Numbered from the stretch's first letter, positions 39,701 to 53,499 are shown. The stretch: DNA of 64,000 bases from Elmis aenea (GCA_947652605.1 CANTFG010000004.1:62001-126000); one strand, 5' to 3'. Translations and numbers: made by a program. Notes: generated by a model not told the origin, from the sequence alone.

Positions 39701-42700
39701 CAATAATTAAAATTGTTTCGAAATAGTCGCTCAAGGAACATATGTATTAACTAAAGCACGGTATTTTTAGGAAATTATTAAAAATTAAAACCAGCTCATT
39801 GAAAGACATATGCAAAACAATTGTATTCATGTAAAGAGGCGATGGATAAACTGTTCCTGTGATATACAAATCAATAATTAAAATTGTTTCGAAATAGTCG
39901 CTCAAGGAACATATGTATTAACTAAAGCACGGTATTTTTAGGAAATTATTAAAAATTAAAACCAGCTCATTGAAAGACATATGCAAAACAATTGTATTCA
40001 TGTAAAGAAGCGATGGATAAACTGTTCCTGTGATATACAAATCAATAATTAAAATTGTTTAGAAATAGTCGCTCAAGGAACATATGTATTAACTAAAGCA
40101 CGGTATTTTTAGGAAATTATTAAAAATTAAAACCAGCTCATTGAAAGACATATGCAAAACAATTGTATTCATGTAAAGAGGCGATGGATAAACTGTTTTT
40201 GTGATATACATATCAATAATTAAAATTGTTTCGAAATAGTCGCTCAAGGAACATATGTATTAACTAAAGCACGGTATTTTTAGGAAATTATTAAAAATTA
40301 AAACCAGCTCATTGAAAGACATATGCAAAACAATTGTATTCATGTAAAGAGGCGATGGATAAACTGTTCCTGTGATATACAAATCAATATTTAAAATTGT
40401 TTCGAAATAGTCGCTCAAGGAACACATGTATTAACTAAAGCACGGCATTTTTAGGAAATTATTAAAAATTAAAACCAGCTCATTGAAAGACATATGCAAA
40501 ACAATTTTTTTCATGTAAAGATGCGAAGAATAAACTCTTCCTGTGATATACAAATCAATAATTAAAATTGTTTCGAAATAGTCGCTCAAGGTACATATGT
40601 ATTAACTAAAGCACGGTATTTTTAGGAAATGATTAAAAATTAAAACCAGCTCATTGAAAGACATATGCAAAACAATTGTATTCATGTAAAGAGGCGATGG
40701 ATAAACTGTTCCTGTGATATACAAATCAATAATTGAAATTGTTTCGAAATAGTCTCTCAAGGAACATATGTATTAACTAAAGCACGGTATTTTTAGGAAA
40801 TTATTAAAAATTAAAACCATCTCTTTGAAAGACATATGCAAAACAATTGTATTCATGTAAAGAGGTGATGGATAAACTGTTCCTGTGATATACAAATCAA
40901 TAATTAAAATTGTTTCGAAATAGTCGCTCAATGAACATATGTATGTATTAACTAAAGCACGGTATTTTTAGGAAATTATTAAAAATTAAAACCAGCTCAT
41001 TGAAAGACATATGCAAAAAAATTGTATTCATGTAAAGAGGAGAAGGATAAACTCTTCCTATGATATACAAATCAATAATTAAAATTGTTTAGAAATAGTC
41101 GCTCAAGGAACATATGTATTAACTAAAGCACGGTATTTTTAGGAAATTATTAAAAATTAAAACCAGCTCATTGAAAGACATATGCAAAACAATTGTATTT
41201 ATGTAAAGAGGCGATGGATAAACTGTTCCTGTGATATACAAATCAATAATAAAATTGTTTCGAAATAGTCGCTCAAGGAACACATGTATTAACTAAAGCA
41301 CGGCATTTTTAGGAAATTATTAAAAATTAAAACCAGCTCATTAAAAGACATATGCAAAACAATTGTATTCATGTAAAGAGGCGATGGATAAACTGTTCCT
41401 GTGATATACAAATCAATAATTAAAATTGTTTCGAAATAGTCGCTCAAGAAACATATGTATTAACTAAAGCACGGTATTTTTAGGAAATTATTAAAAATTA
41501 AAACCAGCTCATTGAAAGACATATGCAAAAAAATTGTATTCATGTAAAGAAGCGATGGATAAATTGTTCCTGTGATATACAAATTAATAATTAAAATTGT
41601 TTAGAAATAGTCGCTCAAGGAACATATGTATTAACTAAAGCACGGTATTTTTAGGAAATTATTAAAAATTAAAACCAGCTCATTGAAAGACATATGCAAA
41701 ACAATTGTATTCATGTAAAGAGGCGATGGATAAACTGTTCCTGTGATATACAAATCAATAATTAAAGTTGTTCAGAAATAGTCGCTCAAGGAACATATGT
41801 ATTAACTAAAGCACGGTATTTTTAGGAAATTATTAAAAATTAAAACCAGCTCATTGAAAGACATATGCAAAACAATTGTATTCATGTAAAGAGGCGATGG
41901 ATAAACTGTTCCTGTGATATACAAATCAATAATTAAAATTGTTTCGAAATAGTCGCTCAAGGAACATATGTATTAACTAAAGCACGGTATTTTTAGGAAA
42001 TTATTAAAAATTAAAACCAGCTCATTGAAAGACATATGCAAAACAATTGTAGTAATGTAAAGAGGCGATGGATAAACTGTTCCTGTGATATAAAAATCAA
42101 TAATTAAAATTGTTCAGAAATAGTCGCTCAAGGAACATATGTATTAACTAAAGCACGGTATTTTTAGGAAATTATTAAAAATTAAAACCAGCTCATTGAA
42201 AGACATATGCAAAACAATTGTATTCATGTAAAGAGGCGATGGATAAACTGTTCCTGTGATATACAAATCAATAATTAAAATTGTTTCGAAATAGTCGCTC
42301 AAGGAACATATGTATTAACTAAAGCACGGTATATTTAGGAAATTATTAAAAATTAAAACCAGCTCATTGAAAGACATATGCAAAACAATTGTATTCATGT
42401 AAAGAGGCGATGGATAAACTGTTTCTGTGATATACAAATCAATAATTAAAATTGTTTCGAAATAGTCGCTCAAGAAACATATGTATTAACTAAAGCACGG
42501 TATTTTTAGGAAATTATTAAAAATTAAAACCAGCTCATTGAAAGACATATGCAAAACAATTGTATTCATGTAAAGAGGCGATGGATAAACTGTTCCTGTG
42601 ATATACAAATCAATAATTAAAATTGTTTAGAAATAGTCGCTCAAGGAACATATGTATTAACTAAAGCACGGTATTTTTAGGAAATTATTAAAAATTAAAA

Positions 42701-45700
42701 CCAGCTCATTGAAAGACATATGCAAAACAATTGTATTCATGTAAAGAGGCGATGGATAAACTGTTCCTGTGATATACAAATCAATAATTAAAATTGTTTC
42801 GAAATAGTCGCTCAAGGAACATATGTATTAACTAAAGCACGGTATTTTTAGGAAATTATTAAAAATTAAAACCAGCTCATTGAAAGACATATGCAAAACA
42901 ATTGTATTCATGTAAAGAGGCGATGGATAAACTGTTCCTGTGATATACAAATCAGTAATTGAAATTGTTTCGAGATAGTCGCTCAAGGAACATATGTATT
43001 AACTAAAGCACGGTATTTTTAGGAAATTATTAAAAATTAAAACCAGCTCATTGAAAGACATATGCAAAACAATTGTATTCATGTAAAGCGGCGATGGATA
43101 AACTGTTCCTGTGATATACAAATCAATAATTGAAATTGTTTCGAAATAGTCGCTCAAGAAACATATGTATTAACTAAAGCACGATATTTTTAGGAAATTA
43201 TTAAAAATTAAAACCAGCTCATTGAAAGACATATGCAAAACAATTGTATTCATGTAAAGAAGCGATGGATAATCTGTTCCTGTGATATACAAATCAATAA
43301 TTAAAATTGTTTCGAAATAGTCGCTCAAGGAACATATGTATTAACTAAAGCACGGTATTTTTAGGAAATTATTAAAAATTAAAACCAGCTCATTGAAAGA
43401 CATATGCAAAACATTTGTATTCATGTAAAGAGGCGATGGATAAACTGTTCCTGTGATATACAAATCAATAATTAAAATTGTTTCGAAATAGTCGCTCAAG
43501 GAACATATGTATTAACTAAAGCACGGTATTTTTAGGAAATTATTAAAAATTAAAACCAGCTCATTGAAAGACATATGCAAAACAATTGTATTCATGTAAA
43601 GAGGCGATGGATAAACTGTTCCTGTGATATACAAATCAATAATTAAAATTGTTTCGAAATAGTCGCTCAAGGAACATATGTATTAACTAAAGCACGGTAT
43701 TTTTAGGAAATTATTAAAAATTAAAACCAGCTCATTGAAAGACATATGCAAAACAATTGTATTCATGTAAAGAAGCGATGGATAAACTGTTCCTGTGATA
43801 TACAAATCAATAATTAAAATTGTTTAGAAATAGTCGCTCAAGGAACATATGTATTAACTAAAGCACGGTATTTTTAGGAAATTATTAAAAATTAAAACCA
43901 GCTCATTGAAAGACATATGCAAAACAATTGTATTCATGTAAAGAGGCGATGGATAAACTGTTTTTGTGATATACATATCAATAATTAAAATTGTTTCGAA
44001 ATAGTCGCTCAAGGAACATATGTATTAACTAAAGCACGGTATTTTTAGGAAATTATTAAAAATTAAAACCAGCTCATTGAAAGACATATGCAAAACAATT
44101 GTATTCATGTAAAGAGGCGATGGATAAACTGTTCCTGTGATATACAAATCAATAATTAAAATTGTTTCGAAATAGTCGCTCAAGGAACACATGTATTAAC
44201 TAAAGCACGGCATTTTTAGGAAATTATTAAAAATTAAAACCAGCTCATTGAAAGACATATGCAAAACAATTTTTTTCATGTAAAGATGCGAAGAATAAAC
44301 TCTTCCTGTGATATACAAATCAATAATTAAAATTGTTTCGAAATAGTCGCTCAAGGTACATATGTATTAACTAAAGCACGGTATTTTTAGGAAATGATTA
44401 AAAATTAAAACCAGCTCATTGAAAGACATATGCAAAACAATTGTATTCATGTAAAGAGGCGATGGATAAACTGTTCCTGTGATATACAAATCAATAATTG
44501 AAATTGTTTCGAAATAGTCTCTCAAGGAACATATGTATTAACTAAAGCACGGTATTTTTAGGAAATTATTAAAAATTAAAACCATCTCTTTGAAAGACAT
44601 ATGCAAAACAATTGTATTCATGTAAAGAGGTGATGGATAAACTGTTCCTGTGATATACAAATCAATAATTAAAATTGTTCAGAAATAGTCGCTCAAGGAA
44701 CATATGTATTAACTAAAGCACGGTATTTTTAGGAAATTATTAAAAATTAAAACCAGCTCATTGAAAGACATATGCAAAACATTTGTATTCATGTAAAGAG
44801 GCGATGGATAAACTGTTCCTGTGATATACAAATCAATAATTAAAATTGTTTCGAAATAGTCGCTCAAGGAACATATGTATTAACTAAAGCACGGTATTTT
44901 TAGGAAATTATTAAAAATTAAAACCAGCTCATTGAAAGACATATGCAAAACAATTGTATTCATGTAAAGAGGCGATGGATAAACTGTTCCTGTGATATAC
45001 AAATCAATAATTGAAATTGTTTCGAAATAGTCGCTCAAGGAACATATGTATTAACTAAAGCACGGTATTTTTAGGAAATTATTAAAAATTAAAACCATCT
45101 CTTTGAAAGACATATGCAAAACAATTGTATTCATGTAAAGAGGTGATGGATAAACTGTTCCTGTGATATACAAATCAATAATTAAAATTGTTCAGAAATA
45201 GTCGCTCAAGGAACATATGTATTAACTAAAGCACGGTATTTTTAGGAAATTATTAAAAATTAAAACCAGCTCATTGAAAGACATATGCAAAACAATTGTA
45301 TTCATGTAAAGAGGCGATGGATAAACTGTTCCTGTGATATACAAATCAATAATTAAAATTGTTTAGAAATAGTCGCTCAAGGAACATATGTAGTAACTAA
45401 AGCACGGTATTTTTAGGAAATTATTAAAAATTAAAACCAGCTCATTGAAAGACATATGCAAAACAATTGTATTCATGTAAAGAGGCGATGGATAAACTGT
45501 TCCTGTGATATACAAATCAATAATTAAAATTGTTTAGAAATAGTCGCTCAAGGAACATATGTATTAAATAAAGCACGGTATTTTTAGGAAATTATTAAAA
45601 ATTAAAACCAGCTCATTGAAAGACATATGCAAAACAATTGTATTCATGTAAAGAGGCGATGGATAAACTGTTTCTGTGATATACAAATCAATAATTAAAA

Positions 45701-46230
45701 TTGTTCAGAAATAGTCGCTCAAGGAACATATGTATTAACTAAAGCACGGTATTTTTAGGAAATTATTAAAAATTAAAACCAGCTCATTGAAAGACATATG
45801 CAAAACAATTGTATTCATGTAAAGAGGCGATGGATAAACTGTTCCTGTGATATACAAATCAATAATTAAAATTGTTTTGAAATAGTCGCTCAAGGAACAT
45901 ATGTATTAACTAAAGCACGGTATTTTTAGGAAATCATTAAAAATTAAAACCAGCTCATTGAAAGACATATGCAAAACAATTGTATTCATGTAAAGAGGCG
46001 ATGGATAAACTGTTCCTGTGATATACAAATCAATAATTAAAATTGTTTCGAAATAGTCGCTCAAGGAACATATGTATTAACTAAAGCACGGTATTTTTAG
46101 GAAATTATTAAAAATTAAAACCAGCTCATTGAAAGACATATGCAAAACAATTGTATTCATGTAAAGCGGCGATGGATAAACTGTTCCTGTGATATACAAA
46201 TCAATAATTGAAATTGTTTCGAAATAGTCG
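32880..46230. repeat. 31-monomer higher-order repeat (5304 bp) with one 22-monomer copy
   Basis: CTCAATGAACATATGTATG marks unit edges at about 37161, 40926 and 46230, giving units of 3765 and 5304 bp. The difference is 1539 bp, exactly 9 x 171. Other pairs at 5304 bp: AATTGTAGTA 32976 and 38280, AATCAGTAAT 33881 and 39185, CACGATATTT 34111 and 39415, ATGCGAAGAA 35217 and 40521. Pairs at 3765 bp: AGTTGTTCAG 38001 and 41766, TGTTTCGAGA 39201 and 42966, ATGCGAAGAA 40521 and 44286. The nine monomers missing from the short unit are present at about 35.6-37.16 kb and 44.68-46.23 kb (TGTATTAAAT at 36491 and 45560, 9069 bp apart). Confidence 0.88.
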
Positions 46231-46259
46231 CTCAATGAACATATGTATGTATTAACTAA

Positions 46260-46589
46260 AGCACGGTATTTTTAGGAAATTATTAAAAATTAAAACCAGC
46301 TCATTGAAAGACATATGCAAAACAATTGTATTCATGTAAAGAGGCGATGGATAAATTGTTCCTGTGATATACAAATTAATAATTAAAATTGTTTAGAAAT
46401 AGTCGCTCAAGGAACATATGTATTAACTAAAGCACGGTATTTTTAGGAAATTATTAAAAATTAAAACCAGCTCATTGAAAGACATGTGCAAAACAATTGT
46501 ATTCATGTAAAGAGGCGATGGATAAACTGTTCCTGTGATATACAAATCAATAATTAAAGTTGTTCAGAAATAGTCGCTCAAGGAACATA
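46260..46589. repeat. Two-monomer block repeated at 48743-49072
   Basis: The variants AAATTAATAATT, GACATGTGCA and AAAGTTGTTCAG occur together here and at 48743-49072. GACATGTGCA is at 46481 and 48964, a 2483-bp offset that falls to 1881 bp (11 x 171) once the 602 bp added by the second transposon are subtracted. The copy at 48743-49072 shows the unfilled insertion site. Confidence 0.8.
46588..46589. repeat. TA target-site duplication, left
   Basis: The monomer sequence GGAACATATGTATT is split after GGAACATA. The TA is repeated at 47190-47191. Because the site is ATAT, a 4-bp ATAT duplication with element ends at 46591 and 47188 fits equally well from the sequence alone. Confidence 0.7.
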
Positions 46590-46635
46590 TCGTCGGTGCA
46601 CAAGAAAAGTGACACATCTCAAAAATCCTCATTTT
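46590..46635 (+). repeat. Terminal inverted repeat, left end of 600-bp element
   Basis: 46 bp identical to the reverse complement of 47144-47189. The inner part, CTCAAAAAT (46618-46626), pairs with ATTTTTGAG (46631-46639) across a CCTC loop, so this end alone can form a 9-bp hairpin. At the right end the match stops after six bases. Confidence 0.92.
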
Positions 46636-46950
46636 TGAGTTAACTGTTATAAAATGTTCATAAAAAGATCGACTTTTATCAGAAAAAACGATTAAGCTTA
46701 TTCAGTCAAAAAGAAAAAAAGAAGAAAAACACTGTTGTTCCTCAATATTACTTTAATTATTATAAAAACTTGTAGGGAGCAGAAAGTTTGCAACAATTTG
46801 TTAACGTTTTAATTTTTGTCAGTTATATGTTATATTCATTTTTGAAAAGATTTTCAAACAAATTAATAAAATTACGTTCTTACAAAAAGTATAACAATTG
46901 GTTTTATTTTATTTATTGACAATTTTATCAATGAATTTTTAAAGCATTAT

Positions 46951-46965
46951 ACAAGAAAAGTGTCA
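46951..46965 (+). repeat. Internal copy of a terminal-repeat motif
   Basis: ACAAGAAAAGTGTCA matches ACAAGAAAAGTGACA of the left terminal repeat (46600-46614) at 14 of 15 bases. It lies 361 bp from the left end and in the same orientation as that end. It may be an extra transposase-binding site or the trace of an older rearrangement. Confidence 0.65.
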
Positions 46966-47143
46966 TAAGTTGAACAAGGGTTGATAAAAGGGTTGATATA
47001 AGGGTGGTTTGTTTAACTTGGTCAAGATAATAATTGTTTTTGAATGCCATAGTACTATGAAACCATCACAATCAAGAAAAATTGCAACATTGTAGAAAAT
47101 GTTCGTTTTATAACTTTAAAATGCACAAAAATCGTTCTCCTGC

Positions 47144-47189
47144 AAAATGAGGATTTTTGAGATGTGTCACTTTTCTTGTGCACCGACGA
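47144..47189 (-). repeat. Terminal inverted repeat, right end of 600-bp element
   Basis: The exact reverse complement of 46590-46635, ending CTTGTGCACCGACGA before the duplicated TA. Confidence 0.92.
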
Positions 47190-47191
47190 TA
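47190..47191. repeat. TA target-site duplication, right
   Basis: The interrupted monomer resumes as TATGTATTAACTAAAG. It pairs with the TA at 46588-46589. Confidence 0.7.
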
Positions 47192-47199
47192 TGTATTAA

Positions 47200-50100
47200 C
47201 TAAAGCACGGTATTTTTAGGAAATTATTAAAAATTAAAACCAGCTCATTGAAAGACATATGCAAAACAATTGTATTCATGTAAAGAGGCGATGGATAAAC
47301 TGTTCCTGTGATATACAAATCAATAATTAAAATTGTTTCGAAATAGTCGCTCAAGGAACATATGTATTAACTAAAGCACGGTATTTTTAGGAAATTATTA
47401 AAAATTTAAACCAGCTCATTGAAAGACATATGCAAAACAATTGTATTCATGTAAAGTGGCGATGGATAAACTGTTCCTGTGATATACAAATCAATAATTA
47501 AAATTGTTTCGAAATAGTCGCTCAAGGAACATATGTATTAACTAAAGCACGGTATTTTTAGGAAATTATTAAAAATTAAAACCAGCTCATTGAAAGACAT
47601 ATGCAAAACAATTGTATTCATGTAAAGAGGCGATGGATAAACTGTTCCTGTGATATACAAATCAATAATTAAAATTGTTTCGAAATAGTCGCTCAAGGAA
47701 CACATGTATTAACTAAAGCACGGCATTTTTAGGAAATTATTAAAAATTAAAACCAGCTCATTGAAAGACATATGCAAAACAATTGTATTCATGTAAAGAG
47801 GCGATGGATAAACTGTTCCTGTGATATACAAATCAATAATTAAAATTGTTTAGAAATAGTCGCTCAAGGAACATATGTATTAACTAAAGCACGGTATTTT
47901 TAGGAAATTATTAAAAATTAAAACCAGCTCATTGAAAGACATATGCAAAACAATTGTATTCATGTAAAGAGGCGATGGATAAACTGTTTCTGTGATATAC
48001 AAATCAATAATTGAAATTGTTTCGAAATAGTCGCTCAAGGAACATATGTATTAACTAAAGCACGGTATTTTTAGGAAATTATTAAAAATTAAAACCAGCT
48101 CATTGAAAGACATATGCAAAACAATTGTATTCATGTAAAGAGGCGATGGATAAACTGTTTCTGTGATATACAAATCAATAATTAAAATTGTTTCGAAATA
48201 GTCGCTCAAGGAACATATGTATTAACTAAAGCACGGTATTTTTAGGAAATTATTAAAAATTAAAACCAGCTCGTTGAAAGACATATGCAAAACAATTGTA
48301 TTCATGTAAAGAGGCGATGGATAAACTGTTCCTGTGATATACAAATCAATAAATGAAATTGTTTCGAAATATTCGCTCAAGGAACATATGTATTAACTAA
48401 AGCACGGTAATTTTAGGAAATTATTAAAAATTAAAACCAGCTCATTGAAAGACATATGCAAAACAATTGTAGTAATGTAAAGAGGCGATGGATAAACTGT
48501 TCCTGTGATATACAAATCAATAATTGAAATTGTTTCGAAATATTCGCTCAAGGAACATATGTATTAACTAAAGCACGGTATTTTTAGGAAATTATTAAAA
48601 ATTAAAACCAGCTCATTGAAAGACATATGCAAAACAATTGTATTCATGTAAAGAGGCGATGGATAAACTGTTCCTGTGATATACAAATCAATAATTAAAA
48701 TTGTTTAGAAATAGTCGCTCAAGGAACATATGTATTAACTAAAGCACGGTATTTTTAGGAAATTATTAAAAATTAAAACCAGCTCATTAAAAGACATATG
48801 CAAAACAATTGTATTCATGTAAAGAGGCGATGGATAAATTGTTCCTGTGATATACAAATTAATAATTAAAATTGTTTAGAAATAGTCGCTCAAGGAACAT
48901 ATGTATTAACTAAAGCACGGTATTTTTAGGAAATTATTAAAAATTAAAACCAGCTCATTGAAAGACATGTGCAAAACAATTGTATTCATGTAAAGAGGCG
49001 ATGGATAAACTGTTCCTGTGATATACAAATCAATAATTAAAGTTGTTCAGAAATAGTCGCTCAAGGAACATATGTATTAACTAAAGCACGGTATTTTTAG
49101 GAAATTATTAAAAATTAAAACCAGCTCATTGAAAGACATATGCAAAACAATTGTATTCATGTAAAGAGGCGATGGATAAACTGTTCCTGTGATATACAAA
49201 TCAATAATTAAAATTGTTTCGAAATAGTCGCTCAAGGAACATATGTATTAACTAAAGCACGGTATTTTTAGGAAATTATTAAAAATTAAAACCAGCTCAT
49301 TGAAAGACATATGCAAAACAATTGTATTCATGTAAAGAGGCGATGGATAAACTGTTCCTGTGATATACAAATCAATAATTAAAATTGTGTAGAAATAGTC
49401 GCTCAAGGAACATATGTATTAACTAAAGCAAGGTATTTTTAGGAAATTATTAAAAATTAAAACCAGCTCATTGAAAGACATATGCAAAACAATTGTATTC
49501 ATGTAAAGAGGCGATGGATAAACTGTTCCTGTGATATACAAATCAATAATTAAAATTGTGTAGAAATAGTCGCTCAAGGAACATATGTATTAACTAAAGC
49601 ACGGTATTTTTAGGAAATTATTAAAAATTAAAACCAGCTCATTGAAAGACATATGCAAAACAATTGTATTCATGTAAAGAGGCGATGGATAAACTGTTCC
49701 TGTGATATACAAATCAATAATTAAAATTGTGTAGAAATAGTCGCTCAAGGAACATATGTATTAACTAAAGCAAGGTATTTTTAGGAAATTTTAAAAAATT
49801 AAAACCAGCTCATTGAAAGACATATGCAAAACAATTGTATTCATGTAAAGAGGCGATGGATAAACTGTTCCTGTGATATACAAATCAATAATTAAAATTG
49901 TTTAGAAATAGTCGCTCAAGGAACATACGTATTAACTAAAGCACGGTATTATTAGGAAATTATTAAAAATTAAAACCAGCTCATTGAAAGACATATGCAA
50001 AACAATTGTATTCATGTAAAGAGGCGATGGATAAACTGTTCCTGTGATATACAAATCAATAATTAAAATTGTTTCGAAATAGTCGCTCAAGGAACATATG

Positions 50101-51176
50101 TATTAACTAAAGCACGGTATTTTTAGGAAATTATTAAAAATTTAAACCAGCTCATTGAAAGACAAATGCAAAACAATTGTATTCATGTAAAGTGGCAATG
50201 GATAAACTGTTCCTGTGATATACAAATCAATAATTAAAATTGTTTCGAAATAGTCGCTCAAGGAACATATGTATTAACTAAAGCACGGTATTTTTAGGAA
50301 ATTATTAAAAATTAAAACCAGCTCATTGAAAGACATATGCAAAACAATTGTATTCATGTAAAGAGGCGATGGATAAACTGTTCCTGTGATATACAAATCA
50401 ATAATTAAAATTGTTTCGAAATAGTCGCTCAAGGAACACATGTATTAACTAAAGCACGGCATTTTTAGGAAATTATTAAAAATTAAAACCAGCTCATTGA
50501 AAGACATATGCAAAACAATTGTATTCATGTAAAGAGGCGATGGATAAACTGTTCCTGTGATATACAAATCAATAATTAAAATTGTTTAGAAATAGTCGCT
50601 CAAGGAACATATGTATTAACTAAAGCACGGTATTTTTAGGAAATTATTAAAAATTAAAACCAGCTCATTGAAAGACATATGCAAAACAATTGTATTCATG
50701 TAAAGAGGCGATGGATAAACTGTTTCTGTGATATACAAATCAATAATTGAAATTGTTTCGAAATAGTCGCTCAAGGAACATATGTATTAACTAAAGCACG
50801 GTATTTTTAGGAAATTATTAAAAATTAAAACCAGCTCATTGAAAGACATATGCAAAACAATTGTATTCATGTAAAGAGGCGATGGATAAACTGTTTCTGT
50901 GATATACAAATCAATAATTAAAATTGTTTCGAAATAGTCGCTCAAGGAACATATGTATTAACTAAAGCACGGTATTTTTAGGAAATTATTAAAAATTAAA
51001 ACCAGCTCATTGAAAGACATATGCAACACAATTGTATTCATGTAAAGAGGCGATGGATAAACTGTTCCTGTGATATACAAATCAATAAATGAAATTGTTT
51101 CGAAATATTCGCTCAAGGAACATATGTATTAACTAAAGCACGGTATTTTTAGGAAATTATTAAAAATTAAAACCAG
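47200..51176. repeat. 16-monomer offset duplication (2736 bp)
   Basis: About 47.20-48.44 kb matches 49.94-51.18 kb. TTTAAACC is at 47405 and 50141, exactly 2736 bp (16 x 171) apart. The shared order after it is CACATG with CGGCAT, TTTAG, AATTGAAATT, then AAATGAAATT with AAATATTCGC. Agreement ends where GTAGTAATG appears near 48470 but not at 51206. Confidence 0.78.
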
Positions 51177-53499
51177 CTCATTGAAAGACATATGCAAAAC
51201 AATTGTATTCATGTAAAGAGGCGATGGATAAACTGTTTCTGTGATATACAAATCAATAATTAAAATTGTTTCGAAATATTCGCTCAAGGAACATATGTAT
51301 TAACTAAAGCACGGTATTTTTAGGAAATTATTAAAAATTAAAACCAGCTCATTGAAAGACATATGCAAAACAATTGTATTCATGTAAAGAGGCGATGGAT
51401 AAACTGTTCCTGTGATATACAAATCAATAATTAAAATTGTTTAGAAATAGTCGCTCAAGGAACATATGTATTAACTAAAGCACGGTATTTTTAGGAAATT
51501 ATTAAAAATTAAAACCAGCTTATTGAAAGACTTATGCAAAACAATTGTATTCATGTAAAAAAGCGATGGATAAATTGTTCCTGTGATATACAAATCAATA
51601 ATTAAAATTGTTTAGAAATAGTCGCTCAAGGAACATATGTATTAACTAAAGCACGGTATTTTTAGGAAATTATTAAAAATTAAAACCCGCTCATTGAAAG
51701 ACATATGCAAAACAATTGTATTCATGTAAAGAGGCGATGGATAAACTGTTCCTGTGGTATACAAATCAATAATTAAAATTGTTTCGAAATAGTCGCTCAA
51801 GGAACATATGTATGTATTAACTAAAGCACGGTATTTTTAGGAAATTATTAAAAATTAAAACCAGCTCATTGAAAGACATATGCAAAACAATTGTATTCAT
51901 GTAAAGAGGCGATGGATAAACTGTTTCTGTGATATACAAATCAATAATTAAAATTGTTTCGAAATAGTCGCTCAAGGAACATATGTATTAACTAAAGCAC
52001 GGTATTTTTAGGAAATTATTAAAAATTAAAACCAGCTCATTGAAAGACATATGCAAAACAATTGTATTCATGTAAAGAGGCGATGGATAAACTGTTCGTG
52101 TGATATACAAATCAATAATTAAAATTGTTTCGAAATAGTCGCTCAAGGAACACATGTATTAACTAAAGCACGGCATTTTTAGGAAATTATTAAAAATTAA
52201 AACCAGCTCATTGAAAGACATATGCAAAACAATTGTATTCATGTAAAGAGGCGATGGATAAACTGTTCCTGTGATATACAAATCAATAATTAAAATTGTT
52301 TCGAAATAGTCGCTCAAGAAACATAATGTATTAACTAAAGCACGGTATTTTTAGGAAATTATTAAAAATTAAAACCAGCTCATTGAAAGACATATGCAAA
52401 ACAATTGTATTCATGTAAAGAGGCGATGGATAAACTGTTCCTGTGATATACAAATCAATAATTAAAATTGTTTCGAAATAGTCGCTCAAGGAACATATGT
52501 ATTAACTAAAGCACGGTATTTTTAGGAAATTATTAATAATTAAAACCAGCTCATTGAAAGACATATGCAAAACAATTGTATTCATGTAAAGAGGCGATGG
52601 ATAAACTGTTCCTGTGATATACAAATCAATAATTAAAATTGTTTAGAAATAGTCGCTCAAGGAACATATGTATTAACTAAAGCACGGTAGTTTTAGGAAA
52701 TTATTAAAAATTAAAACCAGCTCATTGAAAGACATATGCAAAATTGTATTCATGTAAAGAGGCGATGGATAAACTGTTCCTGTGATATATAAATCAATAA
52801 TTAAAATTGTTTCGAAATAGTCGCTCAAGGAACACATGTATTAACTAAAGCACGGCATTTTTAGGAAATTATTAAAAATTAAAACCAGCTCATTGAAAGA
52901 CATATGCAAAACAATTGTATTCATGTAAAGAGGCGATGGATAAACTGTTTCTGTGATATACAAATCAATAATTAAAATTGTTTCGAAATAGTTGCTCAAG
53001 GAACATATGTATTAACTAAAGCACGGTATTTTTAGAAAATTATTAAAAATAAAAACCAGCTCATTGAAAGACATATGCAAAACAATTGTATTCATGTAAA
53101 GAGGCGATGGATAAACTGTTTCTGTGATATACAAATCAATAATTAAAATTGTTTCGAAATAGTCGCTCAAGGAACATATGTATTAACTAAAGCACGGTAT
53201 TTTTAGGAAATTATTAAAAATTAAAACCAGCTCATTGAAAGACATATGCAAAATAATTGTATTCATGTAAAGAGGCGATGGATAAACTGTTCCTGTGATA
53301 TACAAATCAATAATTAAAATTGTTTAGAAATAGTCGCTCAAGGAACATATGTATTAACTAAAGCACGGTATTTTTAGGAAATTATTAAAAATTAAAACCA
53401 GCTCATTGAAAGACATATGCAAAAAAATTGTATTCATGTAAAGAGGCGATGGATAAACTGTTTCTGTGATATACAAATCAATAATTGAAATTGTTTCGA

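Larger units (their letters stand above)
19562..46589. repeat. 171-bp satellite array, segment 2
   Basis: About 158 monomers lie between the two transposon insertions. The monomer immediately left of the piggyBac element carries GAAGCGATGGATAAATTG and the one right of it carries TTTCTGTAATAT, the same order seen elsewhere, so no satellite was lost at the insertion. Small indels occur, for example CTGTTCTGTG near 33522 (one base short), GAGGGCGATGG near 33677 (one extra) and AATAATAAAATTG near 37481 and 41246 (one short). No gene is seen. Confidence 0.99.
46590..47189. mobile_element. 600-bp miniature inverted-repeat element, probably Tc1/mariner type
   Basis: The element begins TCGTCGGTGCACAAGAAAAG and ends with the exact reverse complement. 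The terminal inverted repeats are 46 bp long without a mismatch, and TA is duplicated on both sides. Long perfect ends, TA target, about 600 bp and no long open reading frame fit a non-autonomous Tc1/mariner-type element. The interior is AT-rich. It holds an 11-bp direct repeat (AAGGGTTGATA at 46976-46986 and 46988-46998) and an internal copy of part of the terminal repeat at 46951-46965. Equivalent monomers carrying AGTTGTTCAG near 38001, 41766 and 49041 are uninterrupted. The family assignment rests on the target site and structure, not on a transposase. Confidence 0.8.

Noticed and set aside
46636..47143. Transposase remnant inside the 600-bp element
   Set aside because: The interior is AT-rich with frequent stops, and I recognised no transposase motif in it.
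46588..47191. 4-bp ATAT target duplication with element ends at 46591 and 47188
   Set aside because: It fits the bases equally well, but TA duplication with ends TCG...CGA agrees with a large known superfamily (Tc1/mariner). I kept TA as the working call and marked the uncertainty.
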